From contig NZ_FCNX02000004.1 in assembly GCF_001544835.2 (NCBI RefSeq), positions 124,001 through 188,000 of the forward strand: 64,000 bases of DNA, given 5' to 3'. This document shows positions 36,242 to 44,207 of the stretch, in pieces; position 1 is the first letter of the stretch, and each line of letters begins with the position of its first letter. This stretch comes from Caballeronia fortuita. Lineage in GTDB: Bacteria; Pseudomonadota; Gammaproteobacteria; Burkholderiales; Burkholderiaceae. The notes beneath the pieces were generated by a model. The model was not told where the DNA came from and did not search any database. It saw only the letters and a program-made list of their open reading frames with translations. The position numbers were made by a program, and so were the translations under genes.

Positions 36242-38176
36242 ATGAACTTTCGTAACGACATAAACGGCCTGCGCGCGTTCGCGGTTCTCGCGGTCGTCCT
36301 TTTCCACTTCGACGTGCCCGGCTTCAAAGGCGGCTTTCTCGGCGTCGACGTGTTCTTCGTGATTTCCGGCTACCTGATGACGAGCATCATCTTCAGGCGC
36401 CTGTCGAAGAACACGTTCTCGGTGCTCGAATTCTATGGCGATCGCGCGCGGCGCATCATTCCCGCGCTCGCGTTTCTCTGCTTCGCGCTCGGCGTGTTCG
36501 GCTGGCTCGTGTTCCTGCCGTCTGAGTTCCGCGCGTTCGGCAAGGCGGCGGGATCGAGCCTCGGCTTCTTCTCGAACATCGTCTACTGGCGGGAAGCGGG
36601 TTACTTCGATACGCGCTCGCATCTCAAGTGGCTTCTGCATACGTGGTCGCTGTCGGTGGAATGGCAGTTCTATCTGCTGTATCCGCTCGGCATTCTGCTC
36701 GTGCGCAAGCTCTTCGGTCAGCGCGGCACGGTGATCGCGCTGATCGTTGCGGCCATCGTGTCGTTCGCGGCGTGCGTCTATCTCTCCGATCCGACCAAAT
36801 GGCCCACCGCAGCGTTCTTCCTGCTGCCCACCCGCGCATGGGAGATGATCGCGGGCGGTCTCGTGTTCCTCTTTCCGGTGACGCCGCGCAGGCTCGTTCG
36901 ACGGACGATGGAGTTCGCCGGTCTTGCGATGATCGTCTACGGCGCGTTCACCTTCAACGAAGACATTGCATGGCCGGGTTATCTCGCGCTCGTTCCGGTG
37001 CTCGGCACGTCGCTCGTGATTCTTGCGGGCCGCAAGACTTCGATCTTCACGGGCAATCCGCTCGCGCAGTTCATCGGCAAGATTTCGTATTCGGTCTATC
37101 TGTGGCACTGGCCGTTCGTCGTCGCGCTCACGTACTTCGACAAGGAAGGCTCGCTGCACTGGCGCGTCGCGGCAATCGCGGGCGGCTTCGCGATGGGTTA
37201 TCTGTCGTATGCGCTCGTCGAGTCGAAGACGCGCAAGGCGTCGGGCGGCGAGGCGCGTGCGTTCCCGAGCTTCATGACCTTGCGTCCGATCCTCGCGTTC
37301 ACGCTGCTGCTCGCGATCGGCGGCGGCAGCATCTTTGCGAGCCAGGGCGTGCCGAACCGTTTCGACCGTTCGGTGTTCATCGCCGATAGCGAGACTTACG
37401 ACACGAACCCGCATCGCACGAAGTGCCACATGATGATCGATCCGTGCGATGTCGCGAACCGGCAGAAGCAGAGCCGCGTGGTCGTGCTCGGCGACAGTCA
37501 CGCGGAGGCGATCGCCGAAGCGGTCGTCGATGCCGTGCCCAACGGCAAGCCGGACGATGTCCTGCTCATCACGATAGAGGGCTGCCCGACGATCTACGGC
37601 ATCCGCCGCGGCAATGGCGACTGCTTCGATCAGGACCGCAAGTACATCGATATCCTGAGCCGCGATCCCACCGCGAAGACGCCGGTCATCATCGCCAATC
37701 ACTGGTCGCAATACTGGTCCGGCCCGACGATGGACGACTTCACGTTCGTCAATCCGGAGCAGCCGGCGCAGACATCGACACCGTTTTCGACGGAGCAGTA
37801 TCGCGAGCATTTGCTGTCGACGGTGTGCCGGATCTCGAAGATTCGCCCGGTCTATCTCGTCGAGCCGATTCCCGAGTTCGACTTCAACGTGCCGCTCACG
37901 CTCGCGCGCGAGAAGATGAAGAACCCGAAGGCGCCCGATCTGTCGATCAGCATGTCCGACTATGTCGCGCGCAACGGCGCATTGCTGCGCGCGATGCGCG
38001 AGGCGCACGACGAATGCGGCATCCAGTTGCTCGATCCGCGCCCCTACCTGTGCCCGGACGGCCGATGCATGGGTTCGCACGACGGTCGTCCGTTGTACTC
38101 CGACTTCCATCACATGAGCGAATACGGCAACCGCTTCCTCGTGCCGATGTTCCGGCGCGTGTTCGAGCAAGGTTGA
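36242..38176 (+). CDS. Membrane O-acyltransferase with C-terminal SGNH domain (OafA/YrhL type)
   Basis: 644 residues. The N-terminal acyltransferase-3 domain (about 1-350, ten helices) starts NDINGLRAFAVLAVVLFH, with the family's conserved Arg and His, and has GVDVFFVISGYLM and LWHWPFV. The C-terminal periplasmic SGNH domain (about 395-640) has VVVLGDSHAEA (block I) and YSDFHHMSEYG (the Asp-x-x-His pair). Two-domain members acetylate O-antigen or EPS sugars outside the membrane. It is last in the main operon, 126 bases after the deacetylase, and its stop is 4 bases from the convergent flippase gene. Confidence 0.9.
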   Translation: MNFRNDINGLRAFAVLAVVLFHFDVPGFKGGFLGVDVFFVISGYLMTSIIFRRLSKNTFSVLEFYGDRARRIIPALAFLCFALGVFGWLVFLPSEFRAFGKAAGSSLGFFSNIVYWREAGYFDTRSHLKWLLHTWSLSVEWQFYLLYPLGILLVRKLFGQRGTVIALIVAAIVSFAACVYLSDPTKWPTAAFFLLPTRAWEMIAGGLVFLFPVTPRRLVRRTMEFAGLAMIVYGAFTFNEDIAWPGYLALVPVLGTSLVILAGRKTSIFTGNPLAQFIGKISYSVYLWHWPFVVALTYFDKEGSLHWRVAAIAGGFAMGYLSYALVESKTRKASGGEARAFPSFMTLRPILAFTLLLAIGGGSIFASQGVPNRFDRSVFIADSETYDTNPHRTKCHMMIDPCDVANRQKQSRVVVLGDSHAEAIAEAVVDAVPNGKPDDVLLITIEGCPTIYGIRRGNGDCFDQDRKYIDILSRDPTAKTPVIIANHWSQYWSGPTMDDFTFVNPEQPAQTSTPFSTEQYREHLLSTVCRISKIRPVYLVEPIPEFDFNVPLTLAREKMKNPKAPDLSISMSDYVARNGALLRAMREAHDECGIQLLDPRPYLCPDGRCMGSHDGRPLYSDFHHMSEYGNRFLVPMFRRVFEQG

Positions 38177-38180
38177 GACT

Positions 38181-39566
38181 TCATTGCGGCGCGTCCGTGC
38201 CTGCTTGCGGACCGTTGCCGGTGAAGGGCGGCGCGAAGCGCGTCCAGAAGATGTAGCTCGCGAGCACGGCGATCGCGCCCGCGCCGGTCGCGAGCAGCAC
38301 GCCCTGCGCGCCGTAGATGCGCACGAGAATGATGTTGCCGATGATTTTCGTCGCGAAGCCGATCACCGATATCACCGAGATCGCGCGATAGCGCGTTTCG
38401 CTCGCGAACAACTGCACGAGCACGCACATGCCGAAGTAGAACGGCACTTGCAGCAGACCGTAGCGAAAGAGCGTGGTGACGGCGATGGTGTCGTCGGCGG
38501 TGAACGCGCCCTTCTGAAAGAGCAGCTTCACGACGTACGGCGCGAGCGCATAAGCGATGAGACTGCCGGTGAGACCGAGCATCGTCATGATGACCGACCA
38601 CTTGAGCGCGGTGCTGCGCGCCCGCGCATGATCGCCGCGATGAAGAATCTCCGCGAGGATCGGCAGCGTCGCGCGCGTGATCGCAAGCGCGCCCATGCTC
38701 AGCACGAGCGACAGCAGCCGGCTCGCGTAGCCTAGCGTCGCGATGGCGCCGTCGCCTTGCCGCGCCATGAAATACTGGTCGATGGGAAGCCACAGACTTG
38801 CGACCACCGCGCCGATCGTGAGCATGCCCATCGAGCGGATCGTCGACGGCCATTGCTTCGAGCGCATCGCGACGCTCGGCATCGCGCGCAGGGTGTCGGC
38901 GCGTCGTGCGAGCACGCGCAGCCACGCGGCCTGCACGATAAAGCCGAGCGACGTGCCGACGACGAGCGGAAGAATCGATTCGTTGTTGCGCGCGATGAGC
39001 ACGAAGACGAGCAGGCCGATCGCCGGCACGCATTCCAGCAACGTGTTGATGTGCCTGCCCGACGCCTGAAGCCGCGCCGACGAGATGCAGATCGTGAAGG
39101 TCAGCACGCCGACCGGCGTCATGCTGATGATCATCGCGCGGCACATGTCGCGTGTGGATTCGGCGAGACTGCCCGCGATCACATTCGCGAGATATGGCCA
39201 GAAAAGCCACAGCAGAAGCGACGACGCGAGTCCGATGACAAGCCCCGCGCCTTCGAGCTCGCCGAGAAACCCGTTGCGCTGCGACGTGTCTTCCTTGAGC
39301 GAAACGAGCGTGGGAACGAGCAGCACCGCGAGCACGTTCGTGAGCATCGTGGGCAGCCAGGTGACGAGCGTGAGCGCGAACTGATAGGCGTCGACGGTGC
39401 CGCTGATCCCGTAGCGATAGGCGATCGCCATTTCCTTCGATGCGCCTATGCACTTCCCGGCGATCACGAATATCAGCAGAACGACCGCGCTTCTCGCGAT
39501 TCGCTTGTGATCCTGATGCACTCCGCCAAGGCGTCGTCGAACCGATTGCACTGCGGTGCTCAGCAC
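38181..39566 (-). CDS. MurJ-family lipid flippase, probable EPS Wzx
   Basis: 461 residues with about 13-14 helices. The opening AGKCIGASKEMAIAYRYGISGTVDAY is the MurJ/MviN-type TM1-TM2, and later RATLPILAEI and LLFQKGAFTADDT are typical of this MOP-superfamily branch. In EPS loci lacking a classic Wzx, such proteins move the lipid-linked repeat unit. The start is a GTG (39566) with GGAGAG six bases before it. It is transcribed away from the acetyltransferase, which lies upstream on the same strand, and converges with the acyltransferase gene. Confidence 0.85.
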   Translation of the reverse strand: MLSTAVQSVRRRLGGVHQDHKRIARSAVVLLIFVIAGKCIGASKEMAIAYRYGISGTVDAYQFALTLVTWLPTMLTNVLAVLLVPTLVSLKEDTSQRNGFLGELEGAGLVIGLASSLLLWLFWPYLANVIAGSLAESTRDMCRAMIISMTPVGVLTFTICISSARLQASGRHINTLLECVPAIGLLVFVLIARNNESILPLVVGTSLGFIVQAAWLRVLARRADTLRAMPSVAMRSKQWPSTIRSMGMLTIGAVVASLWLPIDQYFMARQGDGAIATLGYASRLLSLVLSMGALAITRATLPILAEILHRGDHARARSTALKWSVIMTMLGLTGSLIAYALAPYVVKLLFQKGAFTADDTIAVTTLFRYGLLQVPFYFGMCVLVQLFASETRYRAISVISVIGFATKIIGNIILVRIYGAQGVLLATGAGAIAVLASYIFWTRFAPPFTGNGPQAGTDAPQ

Positions 39567-39778
39567 TATTGCTCTCCAGCATGAAGCTTCTCGCCGCGTG
39601 GCCCGGCCTCAGAACGAGATCGCCATGCGATTGAAACGGGCGAGGGCCGGCGGCCTTTCGCGCGAGAGAGGCAAGCGTGCAGGAAAACGGCAGACGTGAC
39701 TGTTCGCTGGGGCACCCGGCAGCGCCGATGCCCGCGCGTGCAGGACGGTACGCGGCGGTACGTGACGACGCGTGGCGG

Positions 39779-40354
39779 CTATGAGGCGCCCACGGACACG
39801 CCCGCCGGCCACGGACGCACGATGTAGCGCGCGGCACGGTCGAGCGAGGCGTCGTCGGTCAGGATGCGGGCCGGGCAGCCGGCGACGGTCACGTTCGGCG
39901 GAATGTCCCGCGTCACGACGCTGCCCGCGCCGATCGTGACGTTATCGCCGATGGTCACGTTCTCGACGATGCAGACGTTCGGCCCGATATAGACGTTGTT
40001 GCCGATCGTCGCGGCCTTGCCGTGATTCGAGCCGATCGTCACGCCTTGCGAGATGTTGCAGTTCGCGCCGATGACCGTCGTCGGATTGACCGCGAGTGTG
40101 CCGACATGACTGATGTAAAAGCCCGGCCCGATCTTCGTGCGCGGGCTGATGACGAAGCCGAAGCGGCGCTGCTTGAGCCGCACGATGTGATTGAGCACGA
40201 GGCGCACAGGCCGCGACGACGCCGCGCTCGCGAGCCGCAGCCAGAACATGTAGTTGAACCCTTCGTTCAGCACGAGTTGCTCGAGAAGCAGCATGAGGCT
40301 GTACTCGCCGGTGTAGCGGTAGAGGTCGCTCTTGATCAGGTCGAAGGTTCTCAT
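39779..40354 (-). CDS. Left-handed beta-helix acetyltransferase (CysE/serine acetyltransferase-like)
   Basis: 191 residues. A helical N-terminus (MRTFDLIKSDLYRYTGEYS) is followed by hexapeptide-repeat coils from about residue 95: IGPGFYISHVGTLAVNP, IGANCNISQGVTIG, IGNNVYIGPNVCIVENV and IGDNVTIGAGSVVTRDIP. The catalytic histidine is in YISHVG. It is shorter at the N-terminus than true CysE, as in sugar O-acetyltransferases of EPS loci (EpsH-like). It therefore more likely acetylates the EPS precursor than serine. Its start at 40354 lacks a good ribosome site. It probably forms a unit with the downstream flippase gene, 212 bases away. Confidence 0.8.
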   Translation of the reverse strand: MRTFDLIKSDLYRYTGEYSLMLLLEQLVLNEGFNYMFWLRLASAASSRPVRLVLNHIVRLKQRRFGFVISPRTKIGPGFYISHVGTLAVNPTTVIGANCNISQGVTIGSNHGKAATIGNNVYIGPNVCIVENVTIGDNVTIGAGSVVTRDIPPNVTVAGCPARILTDDASLDRAARYIVRPWPAGVSVGAS

Positions 40355-41456
40355 CGCGGCACGTCTGTTCGTTTTGGTGATTTCTTGTAATACCTCGGGC
40401 CGGTCGGCAATGCTTATCCGAAGACTAATGCGTTGCAGCCCGGCGTTCGGTGCGAAATGGAACATATGACCGACGCGCGATGCGTCGCCCGCCTGAAACG
40501 CGGAATTATTTCGTCTGCTGAATGGAGATTATCCTCAATCAGATTATTAGCAATATCGCTTGAACCCAACGCAGACGCGGGCGGCAGGGGTTTGAAACTC
40601 ACATTCGTATTAACCCGATAAGGGTAAGCACTGTAGGGTCTTTCGTCATGCGATTAAAAAAATTTTGAGTGCTGCGCTTACAAAATTGGTCTGGACAGCA
40701 TTAAGGGCTGAAAGAGGACATTTCAGACTGTAATTTTTTCGTATGGGCAGCGTTGTAAGCGGTCATTTTGGCGCTCTAAATAAGAATTGCGGCTGACTGA
40801 ATGGGAAATAAAGCGGAATAATCAGATGTTTCTTGCGCGTTTCGGCATACGAAAGGCGTCCGCTCAAGCCTTGCAGGGCGCGACACAGGGTTCTGGCGCG
40901 TTTTTTTCGCGTGCACGTTCGTAATGTTAAAATCGATTCTTCTGAAGAATATTTATCGTCATATCGAATGCGGTTTAAAGTGGTGTTATTCATCTACCGT
41001 ATTAACTTTAAAAAGCACGTAGATTTTTTCTCTCTTCAGTCTTCAAAACGGAAAACGCTCCGCATTAAAGTTTCGAAAACACAAAATAAAAAGTTACAAG
41101 CGTACATTCTGTAACAAGTGCCGGGTAGAAATACACCGTAACAATCTGTAGGATTTAAAAAAGACGGTAATTCATGCCGTCGGACTTAAGTGCTCTTTCA
41201 GACCGTTCGCGGACCGATCGAGTACGGGGTGATGGGTTCTCCCGGTTACTGGTTTCATCCGATCCCGAGTCATCCGTTTTTCGCCGAGATGCCTTTCGGA
41301 GTCGCCGTGTGCGGCTGTCGAGCGCTGAGCGGCGCAATCGTTTGCGCCTGCTTATTAGCGTTGGTCATCTCTTATCCATAAAGAAACGTTGCGTGCGGCC
41401 GATGTCGCATGAACGGGTTCGCCCGTCGACAACGCACAACCAATCTTGGAAAGACA
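40355..41456. promoter_or_regulatory. Long AT-rich region between divergent EPS genes
   Basis: About 1.1 kb of notably low GC between the acetyltransferase (left) and the second beta-helix gene (right). It holds T- and A-tracts (for example around 40660, 41020 and 41090) and no well-supported gene apart from one weak 49-codon candidate. It resembles the AT-rich region at 23.8-24.6 kb. H-NS-like silencing or a long regulated leader is possible. Confidence 0.45.
41232..41381 (+). CDS. Possible 49-residue protein with C-terminal membrane helix (weak)
   Basis: A frame with MGSPGYWFHPIPSHPFF at the start and a C-terminal hydrophobic stretch (SGAIVCACLLALVISYP). A weak GGGG precedes the ATG. There is no family and the region is otherwise non-coding, so this is a low-confidence candidate only. 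Confidence 0.2.
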   Translation: MGSPGYWFHPIPSHPFFAEMPFGVAVCGCRALSGAIVCACLLALVISYP

Positions 41457-42665
41457 ATGCTTTCGAACAACACTCAGGCAGACACCCAGGCAAACAACTC
41501 CGTCGTCGACTCGCGTATCGCAACCCGTCGCAAGCTGCTGACCTCGCTCATCGCGGGTAGCGGCGCGTTCGTCCTCGCCGCATGCGGCGGCGGCGGCGAC
41601 GGCGCGGCGCCCGATGCGGTCGCCGACCGCTTTAGACGCCGCAACACGAGCGGCGCATCGACCGCGACGCCCGCAAGCTCGGCATCGTCGGCTAGCACGA
41701 CGACGAGCGCCAGCGCACCGGCCGCGGCCAGCTCGACGAGCGCCGCCAGCACCAGCACCGCAGGCACCATCGCCGCTTCGTCGTTCGGCGTGAAGGCAGA
41801 CGGCAAGACCAACGACCGCGCCGCGCTGCAGGCCGCGATCGACGGCTCCGTCGGCCAGATTCTCCTGATCTCGGGCCAGGTCCGCATCGACACGACCGGC
41901 CTCAAGCTGCGCACCAACACGCACATCCGCTTCGCGTCGGGCGCTTCGATCAAGCTGCTGCCGCACAACGCCGACATCTACCAGATGATGCTCATCGAAG
42001 ACGTGAGCAACGTCATCGTCGAAAACGCGTACCTCGACGGCAGCAAGGAGCTGAACTCGGCTTCGGGCGGCGAGCACGGCATGGGCTTCTCGATCATCGG
42101 CGCGCAGAACGTGCACCTGATCGCGCCGACGACGATCAACACGTGGGGCGACGGCATCTACATCAACGACAGCCAGAGCAAGAAGAACACGCCGACGTAC
42201 AACCTCGTCGTCGACAACCACAAGGCCGACGGCTGCCGCCGTCAGGGCGTGTCGATCATCTCGGGCGACACGATCACGTTCAACAGCCCGGTGTGGCAGA
42301 ACATCAACGGCACGGCGCCGGCGTGCGGTCTGGACTTCGAGCCGAACGACAACTCGGCCGTGTTCAAGAGCATCACGATCAACAGCCCGACGACGGCGAA
42401 CTGCAAGGGCGGCGGCATCAACGTGTGGTTCGGCTCGCTGCCGGGTCCGATCAGCAAGACGGTCACGATCGCGATCAACAACCACGTCGATACGACGAGC
42501 CCCGGCGGTTCGTTCGCGGTGCAGGGTCTGTCGCTCGACGGCTACATCGTCAATGGCCAGATCAGCAGCACGAATCCGAAGTGGAAGTACCCGCTGATCG
42601 TCGAGCAGTGGGACAACAACGGTCCGCGCATCAACGTGCAGAATCCGACGATCGTCAAGTCGTAA
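41457..42665 (+). CDS. Tat-lipoprotein parallel beta-helix protein, EPS locus copy 2
   Basis: 402 residues. A twin-arginine motif (TRRKLLTSLIAG) leads to the lipobox LAAC near residue 40, then a Ser/Ala/Thr-rich linker of about 60 residues. The beta-helix begins FGVKADGKTNDRAALQAA and shares long matches with the protein at 32945-33964, for example HIRFA-GASIKLLPH, DVSNV-VENA-LDGSKELN and CRRQGVSIIS. The lipid anchor should hold it at the outer membrane, where it could act on or bind the exported polymer. TTGGAAAG precedes the ATG. A strong terminator follows the stop. Confidence 0.85.
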   Translation: MLSNNTQADTQANNSVVDSRIATRRKLLTSLIAGSGAFVLAACGGGGDGAAPDAVADRFRRRNTSGASTATPASSASSASTTTSASAPAAASSTSAASTSTAGTIAASSFGVKADGKTNDRAALQAAIDGSVGQILLISGQVRIDTTGLKLRTNTHIRFASGASIKLLPHNADIYQMMLIEDVSNVIVENAYLDGSKELNSASGGEHGMGFSIIGAQNVHLIAPTTINTWGDGIYINDSQSKKNTPTYNLVVDNHKADGCRRQGVSIISGDTITFNSPVWQNINGTAPACGLDFEPNDNSAVFKSITINSPTTANCKGGGINVWFGSLPGPISKTVTIAINNHVDTTSPGGSFAVQGLSLDGYIVNGQISSTNPKWKYPLIVEQWDNNGPRINVQNPTIVKS

Positions 42666-42679
42666 GCGGCGATGCAATG

Positions 42680-42720
42680 AAAAACGCCATGCGGGAATGC
42701 TTTCCCGCATGGCGTTTTTT
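42680..42720. terminator. Bidirectional rho-independent terminator
   Basis: A 17-bp perfect stem (AACGCCATGCGGGAA and complement, extended by A/T tracts) with a 4-base loop lies between convergent stops at 42665 and 42737. A-tract and T-tract on opposite sides let it work both ways. Confidence 0.9.
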
Positions 42721-42736
42721 CGCTGTGACGCGCGGC

Positions 42737-43948
42737 TTACTTGAACCAGCCGAGATTCACCGAGTTGGCGATCGCCTGCAGTCCCGCCGGATTCGGATGC
42801 AGATGGTCGCCGCTGTCGTACGCGCCGCGCATCACGGGCGGATTCGCCGGATCGCCGAGCGCGGCGGCCTGATCGAGCACGGCGTCGCAGCCGCTGTCGG
42901 GCGTGGCGACGAACGCGTTCACCGCGGCGCGCGTCGCCTCGATGTCCGCCGTCCACGACGACACGCCTTCGAACGGCGTGAGCGTCGAACAGATCACGCC
43001 GACGCCCGCCGCGTGCGCGCTCTGCGTGAGTTGCGTGTAGGCGGCGGTGAGGCGTGCGGCGGTCGGCGGCGCGTGGCCGATCAGGTTGTTCACGGCGTCG
43101 TCGGAAACGATGACCCACTTCACGTTGTACTTGTCGAGTGCGTCGCGCGCGAAGCGTGTGAGGCCGGCATCGCCGGAATCGTTCGTGAAGAAGTCATTGC
43201 CGGAAATGCCCTGATTGAGCACGCCGATCGTCATGCCCGCCTGCTGCAGACGCGCGGCGAGCAGGTTGGGCCAGCGGCCGTTCGTGTTCGGCGTCGATGC
43301 GATACCGTCCGTGATCGATGCGCCGAACGCGACCACCGCGCCCGTCGCATTGGCGTTCTGCACGACGGCGTCGGTGAGGAAGTAGTAAGACTGCGCGCCG
43401 AGCGCGTTGACGACGCCGCCGCGGAATTCCGTGTCGGCGCTCACGTCGCCGGGCGCAATGTAGACGTCCTGCAAACCTTCGGCGTGGCCGGTCGTTTCCA
43501 TCGGCGTCTGTTGCGGAAAATACGCGCTGACGACGATGTCCGACTGCGCCGGCACCGCGAACGCGATCGGATCGCTCATCTCCGTCTTGCCGGGCGGAAT
43601 CGTGACGAAGGACTGACCGTTGAAGGTGACGGCCCTGTCGCTGCCCGCGACGGTGCGCTGGCCGCCCGCGCGCAACGCGACGCGCACGTCGCCGATCACG
43701 AGCGGCTCGTTGCCGTATTGATTCGAAAACTGCACGCCGAGCGCCGTTCCGCCGATGCTCGTGTGCACGATCTGACGGATCGTCTGATTATTGAAGCCGC
43801 CGTCGCCGGTGATCATCGGCGCGGTGCTCCATGTGCCGGTCCACGGCAAGGTCGCGCTGATGTTCTGCGCGAAACTGGATGATGCGAGCGGCAGAGCGAG
43901 CGCGGTGGCCACGAGGGCTCGCCTGAGGCGGGGAAATCGCTTGTTCAA
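42737..43948 (-). CDS. Secreted SGNH/GDSL-family hydrolase
   Basis: 403 residues. The best start is a TTG at 43948, with GGAGAAC six bases before it, giving an immediate Sec signal (NKRFPRLRRALVATALALPL, cleaved after SSFA). Block I is VAFGASITDG, with the nucleophile Ser in GAS rather than GDS. The final block is SGDHLHPNPAG, the Asp-x-x-His pair. An N-terminal beta domain of about 170 residues precedes it, as in SGNH esterases related to the rhamnogalacturonan/xylan acetyl-esterase-like groups. The substrate is unknown; its position at the edge of the EPS locus invites a role in removing acetyl groups. Confidence 0.8.
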   Translation of the reverse strand: MNKRFPRLRRALVATALALPLASSSFAQNISATLPWTGTWSTAPMITGDGGFNNQTIRQIVHTSIGGTALGVQFSNQYGNEPLVIGDVRVALRAGGQRTVAGSDRAVTFNGQSFVTIPPGKTEMSDPIAFAVPAQSDIVVSAYFPQQTPMETTGHAEGLQDVYIAPGDVSADTEFRGGVVNALGAQSYYFLTDAVVQNANATGAVVAFGASITDGIASTPNTNGRWPNLLAARLQQAGMTIGVLNQGISGNDFFTNDSGDAGLTRFARDALDKYNVKWVIVSDDAVNNLIGHAPPTAARLTAAYTQLTQSAHAAGVGVICSTLTPFEGVSSWTADIEATRAAVNAFVATPDSGCDAVLDQAAALGDPANPPVMRGAYDSGDHLHPNPAGLQAIANSVNLGWFK

Positions 43949-44207
43949 CTTGTTCTCCGAAACCAGCCGGGTATGAGTTCGATGTCTCGCGGATGCGAGA
44001 CCTTTTGGCAGGCGCGTGTGGCCACAGCGCGCCGGTGTGCGCGGCGAAATCTTGTCGTGATTGTTCCGCCTTGGTGAATCGAAGCACCGTTTGCGCGCGC
44101 GCTCTGTACGCGGCCGCTCGTATGAGCGTAAAGCGGCTTTCGAAATGCCTTCGCGCAACTAACCGCCGATGTTTTGCGCCCGCGTCAGGCGCGGGACGCG
44201 TCGAACG

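Noticed and set aside
41355-43118. Long minus-strand frame across the second beta-helix gene
   Set aside because: Antisense shadow of the beta-helix gene and part of the GDSL gene; Arg/Asp/Val-rich product, no ribosome site.
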